Assembly: GCA_036832975.1 (NCBI GenBank)
Contig: DAITQM010000003.1
Coordinates: 113,500 to 177,499, forward strand
Length of the DNA: 64,000 bases
Direction: 5' to 3'
DNA from: DAITQM01 sp036832975
GTDB lineage: Bacteria; Pseudomonadota; Gammaproteobacteria; Xanthomonadales; Wenzhouxiangellaceae
Of the stretch, positions 16,116 through 25,987 are shown in pieces. Within the stretch, counting starts at the first letter, position 1, and each line of letters starts with the position of its first letter. Under the pieces are notes generated by a model. That model did not search any database, was not told the DNA's origin, and saw nothing but the letters and a program-made list of their open reading frames with translations. The position numbers and the translations under genes are program-made.

Positions 16116-19100
16116 TCACTGGCAGACATTGTCATCTGTCAACTTGGTGAATGGCCGAGTCGCCTGTAAGATACCGTTGAGCGGCGACACAAGTTGCACG
16201 TCAACGGTCTGCATCAGATTGCGGTTGCCGGTAATATCGTGCGACAGCGTACCGACCTGGGTGCGGACCACCGGTACCGGCGGACAGAGCGGGCAGAATC
16301 CCTGGTGTTGCACCAGCGTGGTAACCGGATTGGCAGAAAACGTCTGGCCGTTGCTACCCAACAGCCAATGCAGGCGCCCGGTGCCTCCGAAAAAGTAGAA
16401 AAGGTACGCCTGATTCGTCTGGTTGATCAGCAGCGATTCTCCACCCTGCCCCGACAGATTCGGCGTCCAGTGGCCCGTGACATTGAATGGTGCACCGTTG
16501 ACCGTAGGGCAGGTCAACGCAGCAATAATCCCGAACTTTTCGGAACCCGATTCGCCCATCAGGGAGTAGCTGAAAATCAACTCATCCTCGGTTATGAACG
16601 TCAAAATCGCTTCCCCGATGGCGTGTGCTGCCTGGCTCGAACCGTTTCCGCTGAAGCCGTTGACTACCGTCCTGATCGTATTGGCGCCAGGATCGCGGCG
16701 GGCGCTGCCGAGATAAGTCAGTGGCATCCCGTCATCGTTATAGGTAAACCAGGCGAACGCATAATTACTGCCGACGCGATTGAATTCGATCCCCTGAAAC
16801 GTCTGCCGCGTGCGCGAGGCGAAATTGTTGCGCTGTATGGCGATCTCCGGGCCGGCGAAGCTCAGCGTCGCGGTGGCGGTAAAACCGCGCTCGCCGGTGT
16901 CGGTATTGCGCGCCACGACGTACCAGCGGCCGGTCTGCAATTGCGGCGGTTCCAGCACCAGTTCGGCGACGCCGGCAGCGACAACGACATCGAACGGACG
17001 GTTGGCCGGTGCTGGCGCGGCGAACGGTTCGGCGCCGAACGCCTGATCGAACGGCACGCGGGCCAACTGCAACTGCCCTGTGTTACCCTCCAACTTGACA
17101 GTCAATCGGCTGACACCCGGCGGCACGTCGATAAACATCCGATCGTGCTCGGCGACGCCGGCCAGACGCAGAGTCCGCGGCACACCCGCGGTGAGCGGCA
17201 GAGTCGCCACCGGCGGCGTGCCGCTAATACGGCGGAGGCGTACCGGAATCAACCCGATATTGCCCGGCAACGACGGCGCCGTGCCCAGTTCGACGACTCC
17301 CCACCACGTCTCGCCGGGCGCCATCCGCCCTTCGTCGAAGGCCAGCTTGAGGTCGAACGGCGCACTCTCGGCAACGATACCCTGCGCCTGGATGAACAGA
17401 TTGCCGCTCGGATTGCCCGACACAACAACGTGTTCGCGGGCGATGCTGGCACCGATATTGTTGCTGTTCCAGTTCTGATAGACCAGCCAGTACGAACCCG
17501 GCTCCGGCTTGTCGAGCCGGCATTCTTCAATGTCGGTCGGCGACGTACTGGCGCACAGTTGCTCGTCCTCGGACGGTTGGCCGTCGCCGTCGAGGTCGCG
17601 GCCGACGAACAAATCGACATCGAGGGCCGACGAGGCGGCGGTCGAACGCGCCAACAGAAACGCCGTACCGGGAGGCACTTCGACCAGTTCCCGGATCGTG
17701 CCGGTCAGACTATCGAACGGATCGTCGCGCGTCGGATCCTGCGGCACGCTGTTGTTGGTCTGCGAGCTTTGCTTGGCCAGCGTCCCGGCGCGCCAGCTCG
17801 CGCCGTCGATCGCCACCAGACCCGAAAGTGAAAACACCTGGCTGCCGCGGGTCGCAGCGGTCTCGATCGCCCACTCATCGGGTAACTCGCCCGGACTGTT
17901 GAACACCGCCAGCGGCAGTCTCTGCGTCGGCACGCCCGGACTCTCGAGCACCACAGCGCCGTTGTTCCAACGATTCAGGCGGGTCGGATCGCGGGCATCG
18001 AGGGTCACGGTCAGCGCTCTCGAGGCGCCTTTGCCGAGCGTGAAGCTCGCCGGCAACACCATCCCGTCGATGTCCCCTTCGAGCCGGGCGTTCCATGTTC
18101 CACCGCCTTGCATATCAGTCACTGTGCGGCGCGCGGTGCATTGCGCGAAACAGTCATCGATCCGAATCGCCGGCAGATTCATCGCGTCGATCGCCGCCTG
18201 GCCGCCGTTGTTGCGCGGATCGGCGGCGCGGAACGCCGCCTCGGTGGTGTTGAGATAAAGCCCGGCGTTGACCGCCGCACCGAGCACGAGCCGGCCGGCG
18301 CCTTGGTCATTGCGCCCGGCCGGCCCGCCGTTTTCATCGACGACCGAACCGGCCGCCGCCGTTGTCACCAGCGCCGAATGAATCTGCGCCGGCGTCCAGG
18401 CAGGGTGCACGGCGTGCAACAAGGCTGCGGAACCAGCGATATGCGGCGAGGCCATCGAAGTCCCGGTCAGAAACGCGATCTGCATCGGCTGGTCCGAGGC
18501 GCCGATAATATCGGTGCCGGGCGCGACGGCATCCGGCTTCAGGACGCCTGCGATCTCGACATTCGGGCCGCGGCTGCTGCTCGCCGCCAGCCGGTCGCCG
18601 AAGGCGTCGTCGACAATACGCTGCGTGCCGCTGATCCGGGCGCGGTGATTGGCGCCGCTCGCCAACCAGCCACGCAACGCATCCCCGTCTTGCTGGCCGA
18701 TATGCACCGCCGGCAGGCAATGCTGGTCGCTGACGATCGATTCCCCATCGAGTGCCGTGTTGGCCAACACCATGCCGGCGGCGCCGGCGGCCTTGGCGTT
18801 GAACCCTTTTTCGACGCGGCCGTAAACACCACGGTCGCAGACGACAATCCGGCCGCTCAGACTGCCCGGCGGAAATGGGTTGCTGGCCCCAGTCAACTGC
18901 CCCGGGGCCCCGTCACAGCCGGTCAACAATTCGGCGGCGCCGATGCCGCACAACGGAAAACCCAAGTCGGCGGCATGAACGATCGGCAATTGTGCGGTGC
19001 CCGCGGTGATGCCGGCACCGGTCAAGGGCCCGGGCGGCGGCGTTGCGCCACCGGTCAGTTGCTCCAAGCGCTCGCCGAGTAATCGATTGTGCGTGATATT

Positions 19101-20192
19101 GCCGGCGGCGATCACCCACGGCGCGCTCGCCGGCAGGCTGACACTGCCCGGCTGCGGACCGCTGTTGCCGGCTGACGAGGCGGCGACGATCCCCTGGGTG
19201 CGCATTTGCAGTAAAAGTTCGGTATCGGTCGTGAACGGGTCGAGCAACCCGTTCCAGGGATCGAAAACCGGGGAGCCGCCGATCGACAGATTGACGACAT
19301 CGACGTCGTCCATCATCGCCTGCTCGAGGCCGGCGATGATATCGTCGAACGCACAGCTCGGCAACCCGCCTGCAGGTGGGTTCTCGCAGACCTTGTAAGC
19401 GATCAGATTGGCGTGATTGGCGACGCCGGCGACATTGAACGTGATTTGCGGCACGCCCGGGAAGGTGATGCCGAAATTGAGCACATTACCGGCCGCAATG
19501 CTCGCCACGTGACTGCCGTGGCCGTTGCTGTCGCGGCCCATTGTGCCTTCATCGGTAAAGTCGTAAACGCCGATCAACTTGTCGTTGCAGGTGACCGCCG
19601 GATCGCTGCACAGACCGAGCTGCGCGCCGCGTGGATTGGTGTGGTTAAAACCGTCGCCGCCCACGTCGCTGAAAAACTCCGAATCCCAGTTGATGCCGGA
19701 GTCCAAAATGCCGATCACGACCCCTTCACCACGGCTTTTCAGGCCGGCCGGACCATTCCAGATCGCCGGCGCCCCGATCCACTGCGGGCCGGCGTCGAGC
19801 TGGGCGCGATAGTAATACACCGGCTGGACCGCAACCACGCCGGGCATGGCGCGCACCGCGATCGCTTCGTCTTCGCTCAAGGTCACAGAAAAGCCATTCA
19901 ACAGCGCGCTGTAACGATGGCGGTAAGGGACATCGCGGCCGGCCATGGCCACAATATCGTCGAGCAGGTGCGCCTGCTCGGCCTCGAGCAGCGCCCGATA
20001 CTGTTTGGCCCCTGGGCTCCGGATACCGGCCGCCCCACCTGCGGCCGCCAATCCAGCCGCCAATGCCGGCCGCTCCAGTTCGACGAGCCACCGGCCCGAA
20101 GGCGCGGCATCAGGGGAGCGGGCGGATGCGCTTGTTGCGGCCGCGAGTAAGACGCCAGCGGCTACCCAAACGGATTCAATTTTCCGGAGCAT
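16116..20192 (-). CDS. Secreted subtilisin-like (S8) protease with PA domain
   Basis: A 1358-residue exported protease. Signal peptide about residues 1-24; an I9-like propeptide follows (KQYRALLEAEQAHLLDDIVA, LLNGFSVTLSEDEA). The catalytic triad is Asp164 (GILDSGINWD), His225 (NGHGSHVASI) and Ser579 (TGTSMASPHIAG), with oxyanion Asn343 (SAGNSG). A PA domain is inserted around residues 395-525. About 700 residues of beta-rich C-terminal extension follow, including a calcium-type DLFVGRDLDGDGQPSEDEQL stretch. The start overlaps the end of gor by 17 bp. The host-like composition suggests a resident exoenzyme for protein degradation. Confidence 0.9.
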   Translation of the reverse strand: MLRKIESVWVAAGVLLAAATSASARSPDAAPSGRWLVELERPALAAGLAAAGGAAGIRSPGAKQYRALLEAEQAHLLDDIVAMAGRDVPYRHRYSALLNGFSVTLSEDEAIAVRAMPGVVAVQPVYYYRAQLDAGPQWIGAPAIWNGPAGLKSRGEGVVIGILDSGINWDSEFFSDVGGDGFNHTNPRGAQLGLCSDPAVTCNDKLIGVYDFTDEGTMGRDSNGHGSHVASIAAGNVLNFGITFPGVPQITFNVAGVANHANLIAYKVCENPPAGGLPSCAFDDIIAGLEQAMMDDVDVVNLSIGGSPVFDPWNGLLDPFTTDTELLLQMRTQGIVAASSAGNSGPQPGSVSLPASAPWVIAAGNITHNRLLGERLEQLTGGATPPPGPLTGAGITAGTAQLPIVHAADLGFPLCGIGAAELLTGCDGAPGQLTGASNPFPPGSLSGRIVVCDRGVYGRVEKGFNAKAAGAAGMVLANTALDGESIVSDQHCLPAVHIGQQDGDALRGWLASGANHRARISGTQRIVDDAFGDRLAASSSRGPNVEIAGVLKPDAVAPGTDIIGASDQPMQIAFLTGTSMASPHIAGSAALLHAVHPAWTPAQIHSALVTTAAAGSVVDENGGPAGRNDQGAGRLVLGAAVNAGLYLNTTEAAFRAADPRNNGGQAAIDAMNLPAIRIDDCFAQCTARRTVTDMQGGGTWNARLEGDIDGMVLPASFTLGKGASRALTVTLDARDPTRLNRWNNGAVVLESPGVPTQRLPLAVFNSPGELPDEWAIETAATRGSQVFSLSGLVAIDGASWRAGTLAKQSSQTNNSVPQDPTRDDPFDSLTGTIRELVEVPPGTAFLLARSTAASSALDVDLFVGRDLDGDGQPSEDEQLCASTSPTDIEECRLDKPEPGSYWLVYQNWNSNNIGASIAREHVVVSGNPSGNLFIQAQGIVAESAPFDLKLAFDEGRMAPGETWWGVVELGTAPSLPGNIGLIPVRLRRISGTPPVATLPLTAGVPRTLRLAGVAEHDRMFIDVPPGVSRLTVKLEGNTGQLQLARVPFDQAFGAEPFAAPAPANRPFDVVVAAGVAELVLEPPQLQTGRWYVVARNTDTGERGFTATATLSFAGPEIAIQRNNFASRTRQTFQGIEFNRVGSNYAFAWFTYNDDGMPLTYLGSARRDPGANTIRTVVNGFSGNGSSQAAHAIGEAILTFITEDELIFSYSLMGESGSEKFGIIAALTCPTVNGAPFNVTGHWTPNLSGQGGESLLINQTNQAYLFYFFGGTGRLHWLLGSNGQTFSANPVTTLVQHQGFCPLCPPVPVVRTQVGTLSHDITGNRNLMQTVDVQLVSPLNGILQATRPFTKLTDDNVCQ

Positions 20193-21549
20193 TGCCGATC
20201 ACTTCGAAATGGCGCAACGTTACGATCTCTTCTGCCGCCGTCGGATGGATACCGATCGTCGCATCAAAGTCGGTTTTGGTCAATCCCGCCTTGATGGCTA
20301 CGGCAAAGCCCTGGACGATTTCGGGGGCATCGAGGCCGATCATATGCAGGCCGATGACCCGGTCGGTGGCATCTTCGACGAGCAGTTTGATCAAGGTCCG
20401 CTCCTGGCGCCCGGTCAGCGTGTATTTCAACGGCCGGAATTCGGACTGGTACACCCGCAGCCGGCCGTAACGGCGGAGCGCCGCATCCTGTGCTAAACCG
20501 ACGGTGGCGATCGGCGGTTGGCTGAACACCGCCGACGGTACAAAGCGATGATCGACCGGCCGCGGCCGGCCGCCGAACTCGGTATCGGCAAAGGCATGGC
20601 CTTCGTGGATCGCGACCGGCGTCAGGTTGACCCGGTCGGTCACATCGCCGACAGCATAAATCGAGGGCGCCGACGTGCGCGAATACTCGTCCACGACGAC
20701 CGCACCGCCGCCGGCCGCGGTTTCGACTCCGGCCTTCTCGAGGCCGAGGTCTCGGGTATACGGAAGCCGACCGGTAGCGAGCAGCAATTCATTCGCCGCC
20801 AGCCCCGCGCCGTTGTCGAGCTGTACTTCGAGCGCGCCGCGCCGGCCGGCGACCGCGGTGACCGTCGCATTGTGGACGATCCGGATGCCGCGCCGTTCGA
20901 GTTCGATTTCGGCCTGCCGGCGGATCGCCTCGTCGAAGCCGCGCAAGATCAGATCGCGGCGGTAAACCAGCGTCACGTCGGCGCCGAGGCCGCGGAAAAT
21001 ACCGGCGAATTCGACCGCGATGTAACCGCCGCCGTAGATCACCAGACGGCGCGGAAACTCGGCCAGATTCTCGAAGACGTCGTCCGAAATAATCGCCAAT
21101 TCGCTGCCCGGAAACGCCGGGCGCGCCGGGCGGCCGCCGGTGGCGATCAGGATTTTACCGGCCCTGATCTGTTGCCCACCGACCGTCACCGTCGAGGCAT
21201 CGACCAAGCGACCGCGGCCGTCGTACAGGCGGACGCCGGCGTCGCCGAGCAATTTCAAATAAATGCCGTTCAAACGGTCGATTTCGCGGTTCTTGGCGGC
21301 GATCAGCACCGGCCAGTCGTGGCCGTGGACGGCGACGTCCCAGCCGTAAGATGCGGCGTCCTCGAAGTCGTCGTGAAAATGCGCACCGTAGCTCAACAGT
21401 TTTTTCGGCACGCAGCCGCGGATCACGCAAGTCCCGCCGACCCGGCTCTCCTCGCAGATCGCGACCTTGGCGCCGTGCGTGGCGGCTATGCGCGCCGCCC
21501 GGACCCCGCCCGAGCCGGCGCCCAGGACAAACAAATCGAACGATTCCAC
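20176..21549 (-). CDS. gor: Glutathione-disulfide reductase
   Basis: About 457 residues. FAD-binding LFVLGAGSGGVRAARIAA, redox-active GGTCVIRGCVPKKLL, the NADPH-binding VIYGGGYIAVEFAGIFRGLG with the downstream arginine pair (YRRD), and the C-terminal GIHPTAAEEIVTL with catalytic His-Glu identify glutathione reductase rather than lipoamide dehydrogenase. The GTG at 21549 is preferred: it follows a GGGAAT Shine-Dalgarno-like sequence and puts the GAGSGG motif at the usual distance; an ATG 60 bp upstream is possible. Divergent from xseA. Confidence 0.9.
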   Translation of the reverse strand: MESFDLFVLGAGSGGVRAARIAATHGAKVAICEESRVGGTCVIRGCVPKKLLSYGAHFHDDFEDAASYGWDVAVHGHDWPVLIAAKNREIDRLNGIYLKLLGDAGVRLYDGRGRLVDASTVTVGGQQIRAGKILIATGGRPARPAFPGSELAIISDDVFENLAEFPRRLVIYGGGYIAVEFAGIFRGLGADVTLVYRRDLILRGFDEAIRRQAEIELERRGIRIVHNATVTAVAGRRGALEVQLDNGAGLAANELLLATGRLPYTRDLGLEKAGVETAAGGGAVVVDEYSRTSAPSIYAVGDVTDRVNLTPVAIHEGHAFADTEFGGRPRPVDHRFVPSAVFSQPPIATVGLAQDAALRRYGRLRVYQSEFRPLKYTLTGRQERTLIKLLVEDATDRVIGLHMIGLDAPEIVQGFAVAIKAGLTKTDFDATIGIHPTAAEEIVTLRHFEVIGNAPEN

Positions 21550-21632
21550 CGCTATTCCCACAAAAGAGCTTATGGTACCCCAGGTAAAATAACGGACGTC
21601 GATCATCACCTCACGCCCGGCACAGGACAGTC

Positions 21633-22991
21633 ATGAATACGATCCTCCGGCGGATTTATACGCCGAGCGAGTTGAACCGCGAAGCGCGGATCCAGCTCGA
21701 AAGCACATTCGGCCTGGTCTGGGTCGAGGGCGAAATTTCCAACTTGTCGGCGCCGGCATCGGGGCACCTGTATTTTTCGCTGAAGGACGACAAGGCACAG
21801 TTGCGTTGCGCGCTGTTCCGCCATCGCGCCCGACTGCTGAATGCCGCGCTGGCCGACGGTCTGCACGTCGAAGCCGCCGGCCGGGTCAGCCTCTACGAAC
21901 CGCGCGGCGATTATCAATTGCTGGTCGAAACCGTCGCCCCAGCCGGGGCCGGTGCGTTGCGTGAACAGTTCGAAAAACTGAAAGCCAAACTGGCCGCCGA
22001 GGGTTTGTTCGACGAACAGCGAAAACGGCCGCTGCCGGCGATGCCGCTGGCGATAGGCCTGATCACTTCGGCGAGCGGCGCCGCACTGCACGATTTCACC
22101 CACATCCTCGAACGCCGCTGGCCGCTGGCCCGGATCCTGCTCTATCCGGCCGCCGTACAGGGCAGCGGCGCACCCGCCGAATTGCGCCGCGCCCTGGCCC
22201 GGGCGGTGGCGGAGCGCCGCGCCGAGGTCATCGTGATCGGCCGCGGCGGCGGCAGCCTGGAAGATCTGGCAGCGTTCAACGACGAAGCCCTGGCCCGCGA
22301 CCTGGCCGCTTGCCCGCTGCCGACCGTCAGCGCCGTCGGGCACGAAGTCGATTTTACGATCGCCGATTTCGTCGCCGACCGCCGCGCCCCGACGCCGTCG
22401 GCCGCCGCCGAGCTGGTGTCTCCGGAAAGTGGCGAAATCGCGCGGCGCATCGGCCGCGATCGAACGCGGTTGGTTCGTGCGATCGACTGGCTGGTCACTC
22501 GGGAAAGCCAGCGGCTCGATCGTCTGCGCCGTCTGCTCCGCCAACTTCATCCGCGCCGCCGGCTCGGCGAACGCGAAAGACAGCTTGCCGAAGGGCGCCG
22601 GCGGCTGGTACAACGCTTCGGCCACGACCTCGAACGGCGCCGCGTGCAGTGCCAAACGCTCGGGCAGCGGTTGAATCTTTCGTCACCGGGCAGGCGCCTC
22701 GGTCCTTGGCGCGAGCTTGTGCAACGCAGCGCGGCGGTGCTCCGCCGCCGGATCGCCGAAACCCTCGCCGCACGGAACACGACGCTGGCCGCCGCCGCCG
22801 CCCGTTTACACGGCTTAAGCCCACTCGCCGTGCTCGCCCGGGGCTATGCCCTGGTCTACGACGCCGAGGAGCGGCGCTTGCTGGCCTGCCTGGACGATTT
22901 CACCGGGGAGAGGCGGATCACGGTCCGCGGCCGCGATTACCGCCTCGAGGCCGAAGTGTTGACAGCCACGCCGCCAGCGGATCCGCTCTGA
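21633..22991 (+). CDS. xseA: Exodeoxyribonuclease VII large subunit
   Basis: A 452-residue subunit of ExoVII, which degrades single-stranded DNA from both ends. The N-terminal OB fold (VEGEISNLSAPASGHLYFSL) and the catalytic core GLITSASGAALHDF, IVIGRGGGSLEDLAAFNDE and SAVGHEVDFTIADFVADRRAPTPSAAAE are present. A long basic coiled-coil follows. No xseB is adjacent. It is followed by yigZ after 4 bp. Confidence 0.93.
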   Translation: MNTILRRIYTPSELNREARIQLESTFGLVWVEGEISNLSAPASGHLYFSLKDDKAQLRCALFRHRARLLNAALADGLHVEAAGRVSLYEPRGDYQLLVETVAPAGAGALREQFEKLKAKLAAEGLFDEQRKRPLPAMPLAIGLITSASGAALHDFTHILERRWPLARILLYPAAVQGSGAPAELRRALARAVAERRAEVIVIGRGGGSLEDLAAFNDEALARDLAACPLPTVSAVGHEVDFTIADFVADRRAPTPSAAAELVSPESGEIARRIGRDRTRLVRAIDWLVTRESQRLDRLRRLLRQLHPRRRLGERERQLAEGRRRLVQRFGHDLERRRVQCQTLGQRLNLSSPGRRLGPWRELVQRSAAVLRRRIAETLAARNTTLAAAAARLHGLSPLAVLARGYALVYDAEERRLLACLDDFTGERRITVRGRDYRLEAEVLTATPPADPL

Positions 22992-22995
22992 ACCC

Positions 22996-23598
22996 GTGGC
23001 CGTGCTGCGCACACTGGCCGCTGCAGTCGAGCGCCGTGAAGAGATCCGGCTCAGTCGTTTTTACGCCATTGGCGCGCCGCTCGCCGCGCCGGCCGAATGC
23101 ACGACTTTTCTTGCCGCCCACCGCGAATCGGCGGCGACGCACCATTGTTATGCCTGGCGCTGCGGACAGGACTACCACAGCGCCGACGACGGCGAACCGG
23201 GCGGCACCGCCGGGCGGCCGATCCTCAATGCCATCGAGCGGCAAGGCTACGACCGGATCATCGTCCTCGTGATCCGCTGGTTCGGCGGCATCAAACTCGG
23301 CGCCGGCGGCCTGGCGCGGGCCTACGGCGGGATCGCGGCGCGCCTGCTGAGCGCTGCGCAATCGGTGCCGCTCATCGACTATCGCGCACTGACGATTCGC
23401 CTGCCGCATTCGGCGGTCGGCGTCCTGCACCATCTGGCCGGCCGGCACGGCGCGGTCGATCTTTGCGAACACTGGGCGCCGGACGTCTTGCACTGCGAAC
23501 TTCGTTTACCCGCCGACCGTTGCCGGGACTTTAGCGCGGCGCTCGAACAAGCGACCTGCGGCGCGGCCGCGGTGCTGGCCAGGCCTGAGGCCGAGTGA
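22996..23598 (+). CDS. yigZ: YigZ/IMPACT family protein
   Basis: A 200-residue protein starting at GTG. The UPF0029/IMPACT signature is clear: DDGEPGGTAGRPIL and VIRWFGGIKLGAGGLARAYG. Bacterial YigZ has an N-terminal ribosomal-protein-S5-like fold and has been linked to translation control; a firm activity is not established. The 4-bp gap to xseA suggests co-transcription. Confidence 0.88.
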   Translation: MAVLRTLAAAVERREEIRLSRFYAIGAPLAAPAECTTFLAAHRESAATHHCYAWRCGQDYHSADDGEPGGTAGRPILNAIERQGYDRIIVLVIRWFGGIKLGAGGLARAYGGIAARLLSAAQSVPLIDYRALTIRLPHSAVGVLHHLAGRHGAVDLCEHWAPDVLHCELRLPADRCRDFSAALEQATCGAAAVLARPEAE

Positions 23599-23612
23599 AC
23601 CGTTACCGCCGG

Positions 23613-24797
23613 TCAACTCTCGAAACCGTCGCTGAAAATCACCTCGGGCACAGCCGCCAAGCAGGTCGCGTTGGCGATATCGTCCTGCATCTGCTCGATG
23701 CTGCACGTCGAAAACTGCTGCGAACCGTTGATCGAGGGGTTCATGATCCCGGCAATATTCGACGTTTCGCAGGCGCTACCCATTTCCCGATCGTGCGGTG
23801 CGCCGAAGTTGTGACCCAGTTCGTGCGCAAAAACCAAAGCCGCGGTCGTTGCGTTGTTGAGGTTCTGGTCGATGCCGAAACCGACGTTTTGGTTGCACAA
23901 CACACCGAGGAAAGCGATACCGACGACGCCACCGTCCAGATCACGACCGGTAAACAGGTGCGCATTCGCGCGGTTTTGGAAACGTGGGATCGAAGTCCCG
24001 GCACCGCTGATCATGAATGTCCGGAATTGATCGATCAGGATTTGCGGATTGGTCGAGTTCAACGGACCGTTGGCGTTGAGGATCTCATGGTGATGCAGGC
24101 CGATCGAAACCCCGACCTGACTGCTGTAGATGCCATCGATAAAAAACACCCGCGACGCGGCGACCGCCGTGCTGTTCGCCCCATGGATCGCGCTGAATTG
24201 GGTATCGCTGACCAGCGTGACGGGCAACTGGACAAGATCACCGGCAGCCAGTGCATTCAAATGCGTCGCAAAGGCCGGGAAGGCGAGCCGCCCACCACCC
24301 CCATCCGCCGGCGGTATGGGGGCGATATCGAACAGCGGCGGCCAGATCACATCGTCGAAGCGATACAGCAGAGCGCGGGCCCCCGTCTCGGGTTGGCGCG
24401 GCAGCAATCCTGACAAGGATTCCGGAGGATCGATCAGGTACAAGGTCTCGCCGTCGTAAAACCCACCGTGCCAGGCGCCGCCGTACCACGACAGCCTGAC
24501 CCAGGAGCCCGGCCGGCCGGCGACCTCACCCCGCACCCAGCGCCCATCCGCACGGCGGAGCGCCGCTCGCGACGCCGCCGTCAGCGCCGACTGAAAACCC
24601 TCGTCGTCCTCCAGGTGCAACCGCCATTCACCGGCCGCGCCGGTGATGCGGGTCGTCCATGACGAACGGTCGGGCGGGGCGGCGAGTTCGATTTCCGCGA
24701 ACGCAACAAGCTGCATCGCCGGCGCGGCCGTGGCCGCAGGGGCGAACGGCAACGCCGATAGCAGTACAGTAAAAAAGAGGCTGTATGATCGAGACAT
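23613..24797 (-). CDS. Secreted reprolysin-like zinc metalloprotease
   Basis: A 394-residue exported protein (signal peptide about residues 1-25). The zinc motif FAHELGHNFGAPHD fits the HExxHxxGxxHD of reprolysin/adamalysin (M12B-type) peptidases, followed by SNIAGIMNPSI in the Met-turn position. The protein ends VIFSDGFES, a DGFE-like tail that recurs on secreted proteins of Xanthomonadales relatives. Its pro-region resembles the truncated gene at 4.7-5.2 kb, so two paralogues exist in the window and only this one is intact. Confidence 0.87.
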   Translation of the reverse strand: MSRSYSLFFTVLLSALPFAPAATAAPAMQLVAFAEIELAAPPDRSSWTTRITGAAGEWRLHLEDDEGFQSALTAASRAALRRADGRWVRGEVAGRPGSWVRLSWYGGAWHGGFYDGETLYLIDPPESLSGLLPRQPETGARALLYRFDDVIWPPLFDIAPIPPADGGGGRLAFPAFATHLNALAAGDLVQLPVTLVSDTQFSAIHGANSTAVAASRVFFIDGIYSSQVGVSIGLHHHEILNANGPLNSTNPQILIDQFRTFMISGAGTSIPRFQNRANAHLFTGRDLDGGVVGIAFLGVLCNQNVGFGIDQNLNNATTAALVFAHELGHNFGAPHDREMGSACETSNIAGIMNPSINGSQQFSTCSIEQMQDDIANATCLAAVPEVIFSDGFES

Positions 24798-24850
24798 GAT
24801 GACTTCCTTTTCCTGTCACCCAGCACATTCCTGAACCGGCTTATTCCGGA

Positions 24851-24880
24851 TTAGCAGGCTTTTTTTCAACAGCCTGCTAA
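24851..24880. repeat. REP-like palindrome (TTAGCAGGCT type)
   Basis: TTAGCAGGCT and AGCCTGCTAA flank TTTTTTCAAC. The same arms occur at 58246-58275 (one change) and 58401-58430. It lies between two minus-strand genes and could terminate the transglycosylase transcript. Confidence 0.7.
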
Positions 24881-24887
24881 GGCCCCC

Positions 24888-25505
24888 TTACGACGAGGCC
24901 GGCTGGCGATAACGGCGATAGAGGAGATCGACGCGCCGGACGTATTCTCTGGTTTCCTCGAACGGCGGGATGCCGTCGTGCTTTCTAACCGCTTCGACGC
25001 CGGCGTTGTAGGCGGCGAGCGCCAGTTCGACGTCGCCGTTGAACACGACAAGCAAAGCGGCGAGGTGGGCGATGCCACCGCTCAGGTTCTCCTCCGGGTC
25101 GAACGGATCATTGATGCCCTGCTCGCTTTGCACCGCGGGCATCAATTGCATCAGCCCCTGCGCGCCCTTGCGCGACACGGCGCGTGGGTCGAAACCCGAT
25201 TCGACGTGGATTAAGGCGCGGACCAGGGCATCGTCGATCGCGTAATCGCGCGCCAGGCGACCGATCGCCTCGGCATAGGCTTCGCGATTCAACGCCACGT
25301 GCCGCCAGTCCACGGCCGGGGCGCAGCGCCCATAGCAGCCCAGATCGGTGACCTGGATCCCGGGGTCGCGGGGTTTGATATTGGTATAGGTGACGATGCC
25401 GCGCGCATCGACGTATTTGTAGATATTGCCGGCCGCGGCGCATGGACTGGCGAGCACCGCGAACACAATTAACCCAATAGTTGCATAAATTTTGCTCGAC
25501 TTCAT
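24888..25505 (-). CDS. Lytic transglycosylase with DUF4124 N-terminus
   Basis: About 205 residues. Signal peptide MKSSKIYATIGLIVFAVLAS then a DUF4124-like segment (NIYKYVDARGIVTYTNIKPR), two cysteines (GCYGRC), and an SLT domain: HVESGFDPRAVSRKGAQGLM carries the catalytic Glu and QLMP, followed by NLSGGIAHL and LALAAYNAGVEAVRK. It cleaves peptidoglycan in the periplasm. ATG at 25505 follows a weak GGTGA. This start and the first 11 codons lie inside the MITE-like element; the original frame continues through the TTAA site from ATGGGG on the far side of the element. Confidence 0.88.
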   Translation of the reverse strand: MKSSKIYATIGLIVFAVLASPCAAAGNIYKYVDARGIVTYTNIKPRDPGIQVTDLGCYGRCAPAVDWRHVALNREAYAEAIGRLARDYAIDDALVRALIHVESGFDPRAVSRKGAQGLMQLMPAVQSEQGINDPFDPEENLSGGIAHLAALLVVFNGDVELALAAYNAGVEAVRKHDGIPPFEETREYVRRVDLLYRRYRQPASS

Positions 25506-25714
25506 TAAATTCACCATGAAATCATATAGTTATGTCGCTATTAGCAGGAAAATCGAATTCACCTAAGGTGACGCGCCCGGTTTCTCGCCCAAGCTGGCGG
25601 CACATCTTGTCCGCTTCCCCTCGAACCGTAGAATTACTACGGTTTTTCGGGGAATCAGACAAGCTGCACTCGCCAGCTTGACCGAGAATTCCGGGAATCT
25701 ATGCAACAATTGGG
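25473..25714 (+). mobile_element. 242-bp MITE-like foldback element, copy A
   Basis: Ends CCCAATAGTTGCATA and TATGCAACAATTGGG form terminal inverted repeats with one mismatch, bracketed by TTAA on both sides (25469-25472 and 25715-25718). The middle (25584-25686) folds on itself, with CTCGCCCAAGCTGGCG pairing with CGCCAGCTTGACCGAG and an inner hairpin AACCGTAG/CTACGGTT. There is no transposase frame. An inverted, equal-length copy lies at 38251-38492. TTAA targets and C-rich tips recall IS1380-type elements, but the parent is not identified. Confidence 0.85.
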
Positions 25715-25987
25715 TTAACCCCATGACCGGCGAGTGTGGCATCGGCATATTCTGCCCGGCTTCCCGCCGCCGCTCAAGGGGGTCTGCCCCGCCGTCCTTT
25801 ACGATGGGCATGGAAATTTCATGAAATTCAAGCGGCAAGCGGCGTCCTGGCGGGGGAGCCGCCCGGCCACAATATCACCGCTCGAAATCTGTGGACTGGT
25901 ATACTGGTGGGTCCGCAGCCGCTGGGGCCGGCGATCCCGGTGGGTCAAGACCAATTGAATGCCGGAACAAAACTTGCAGGGTCTACA

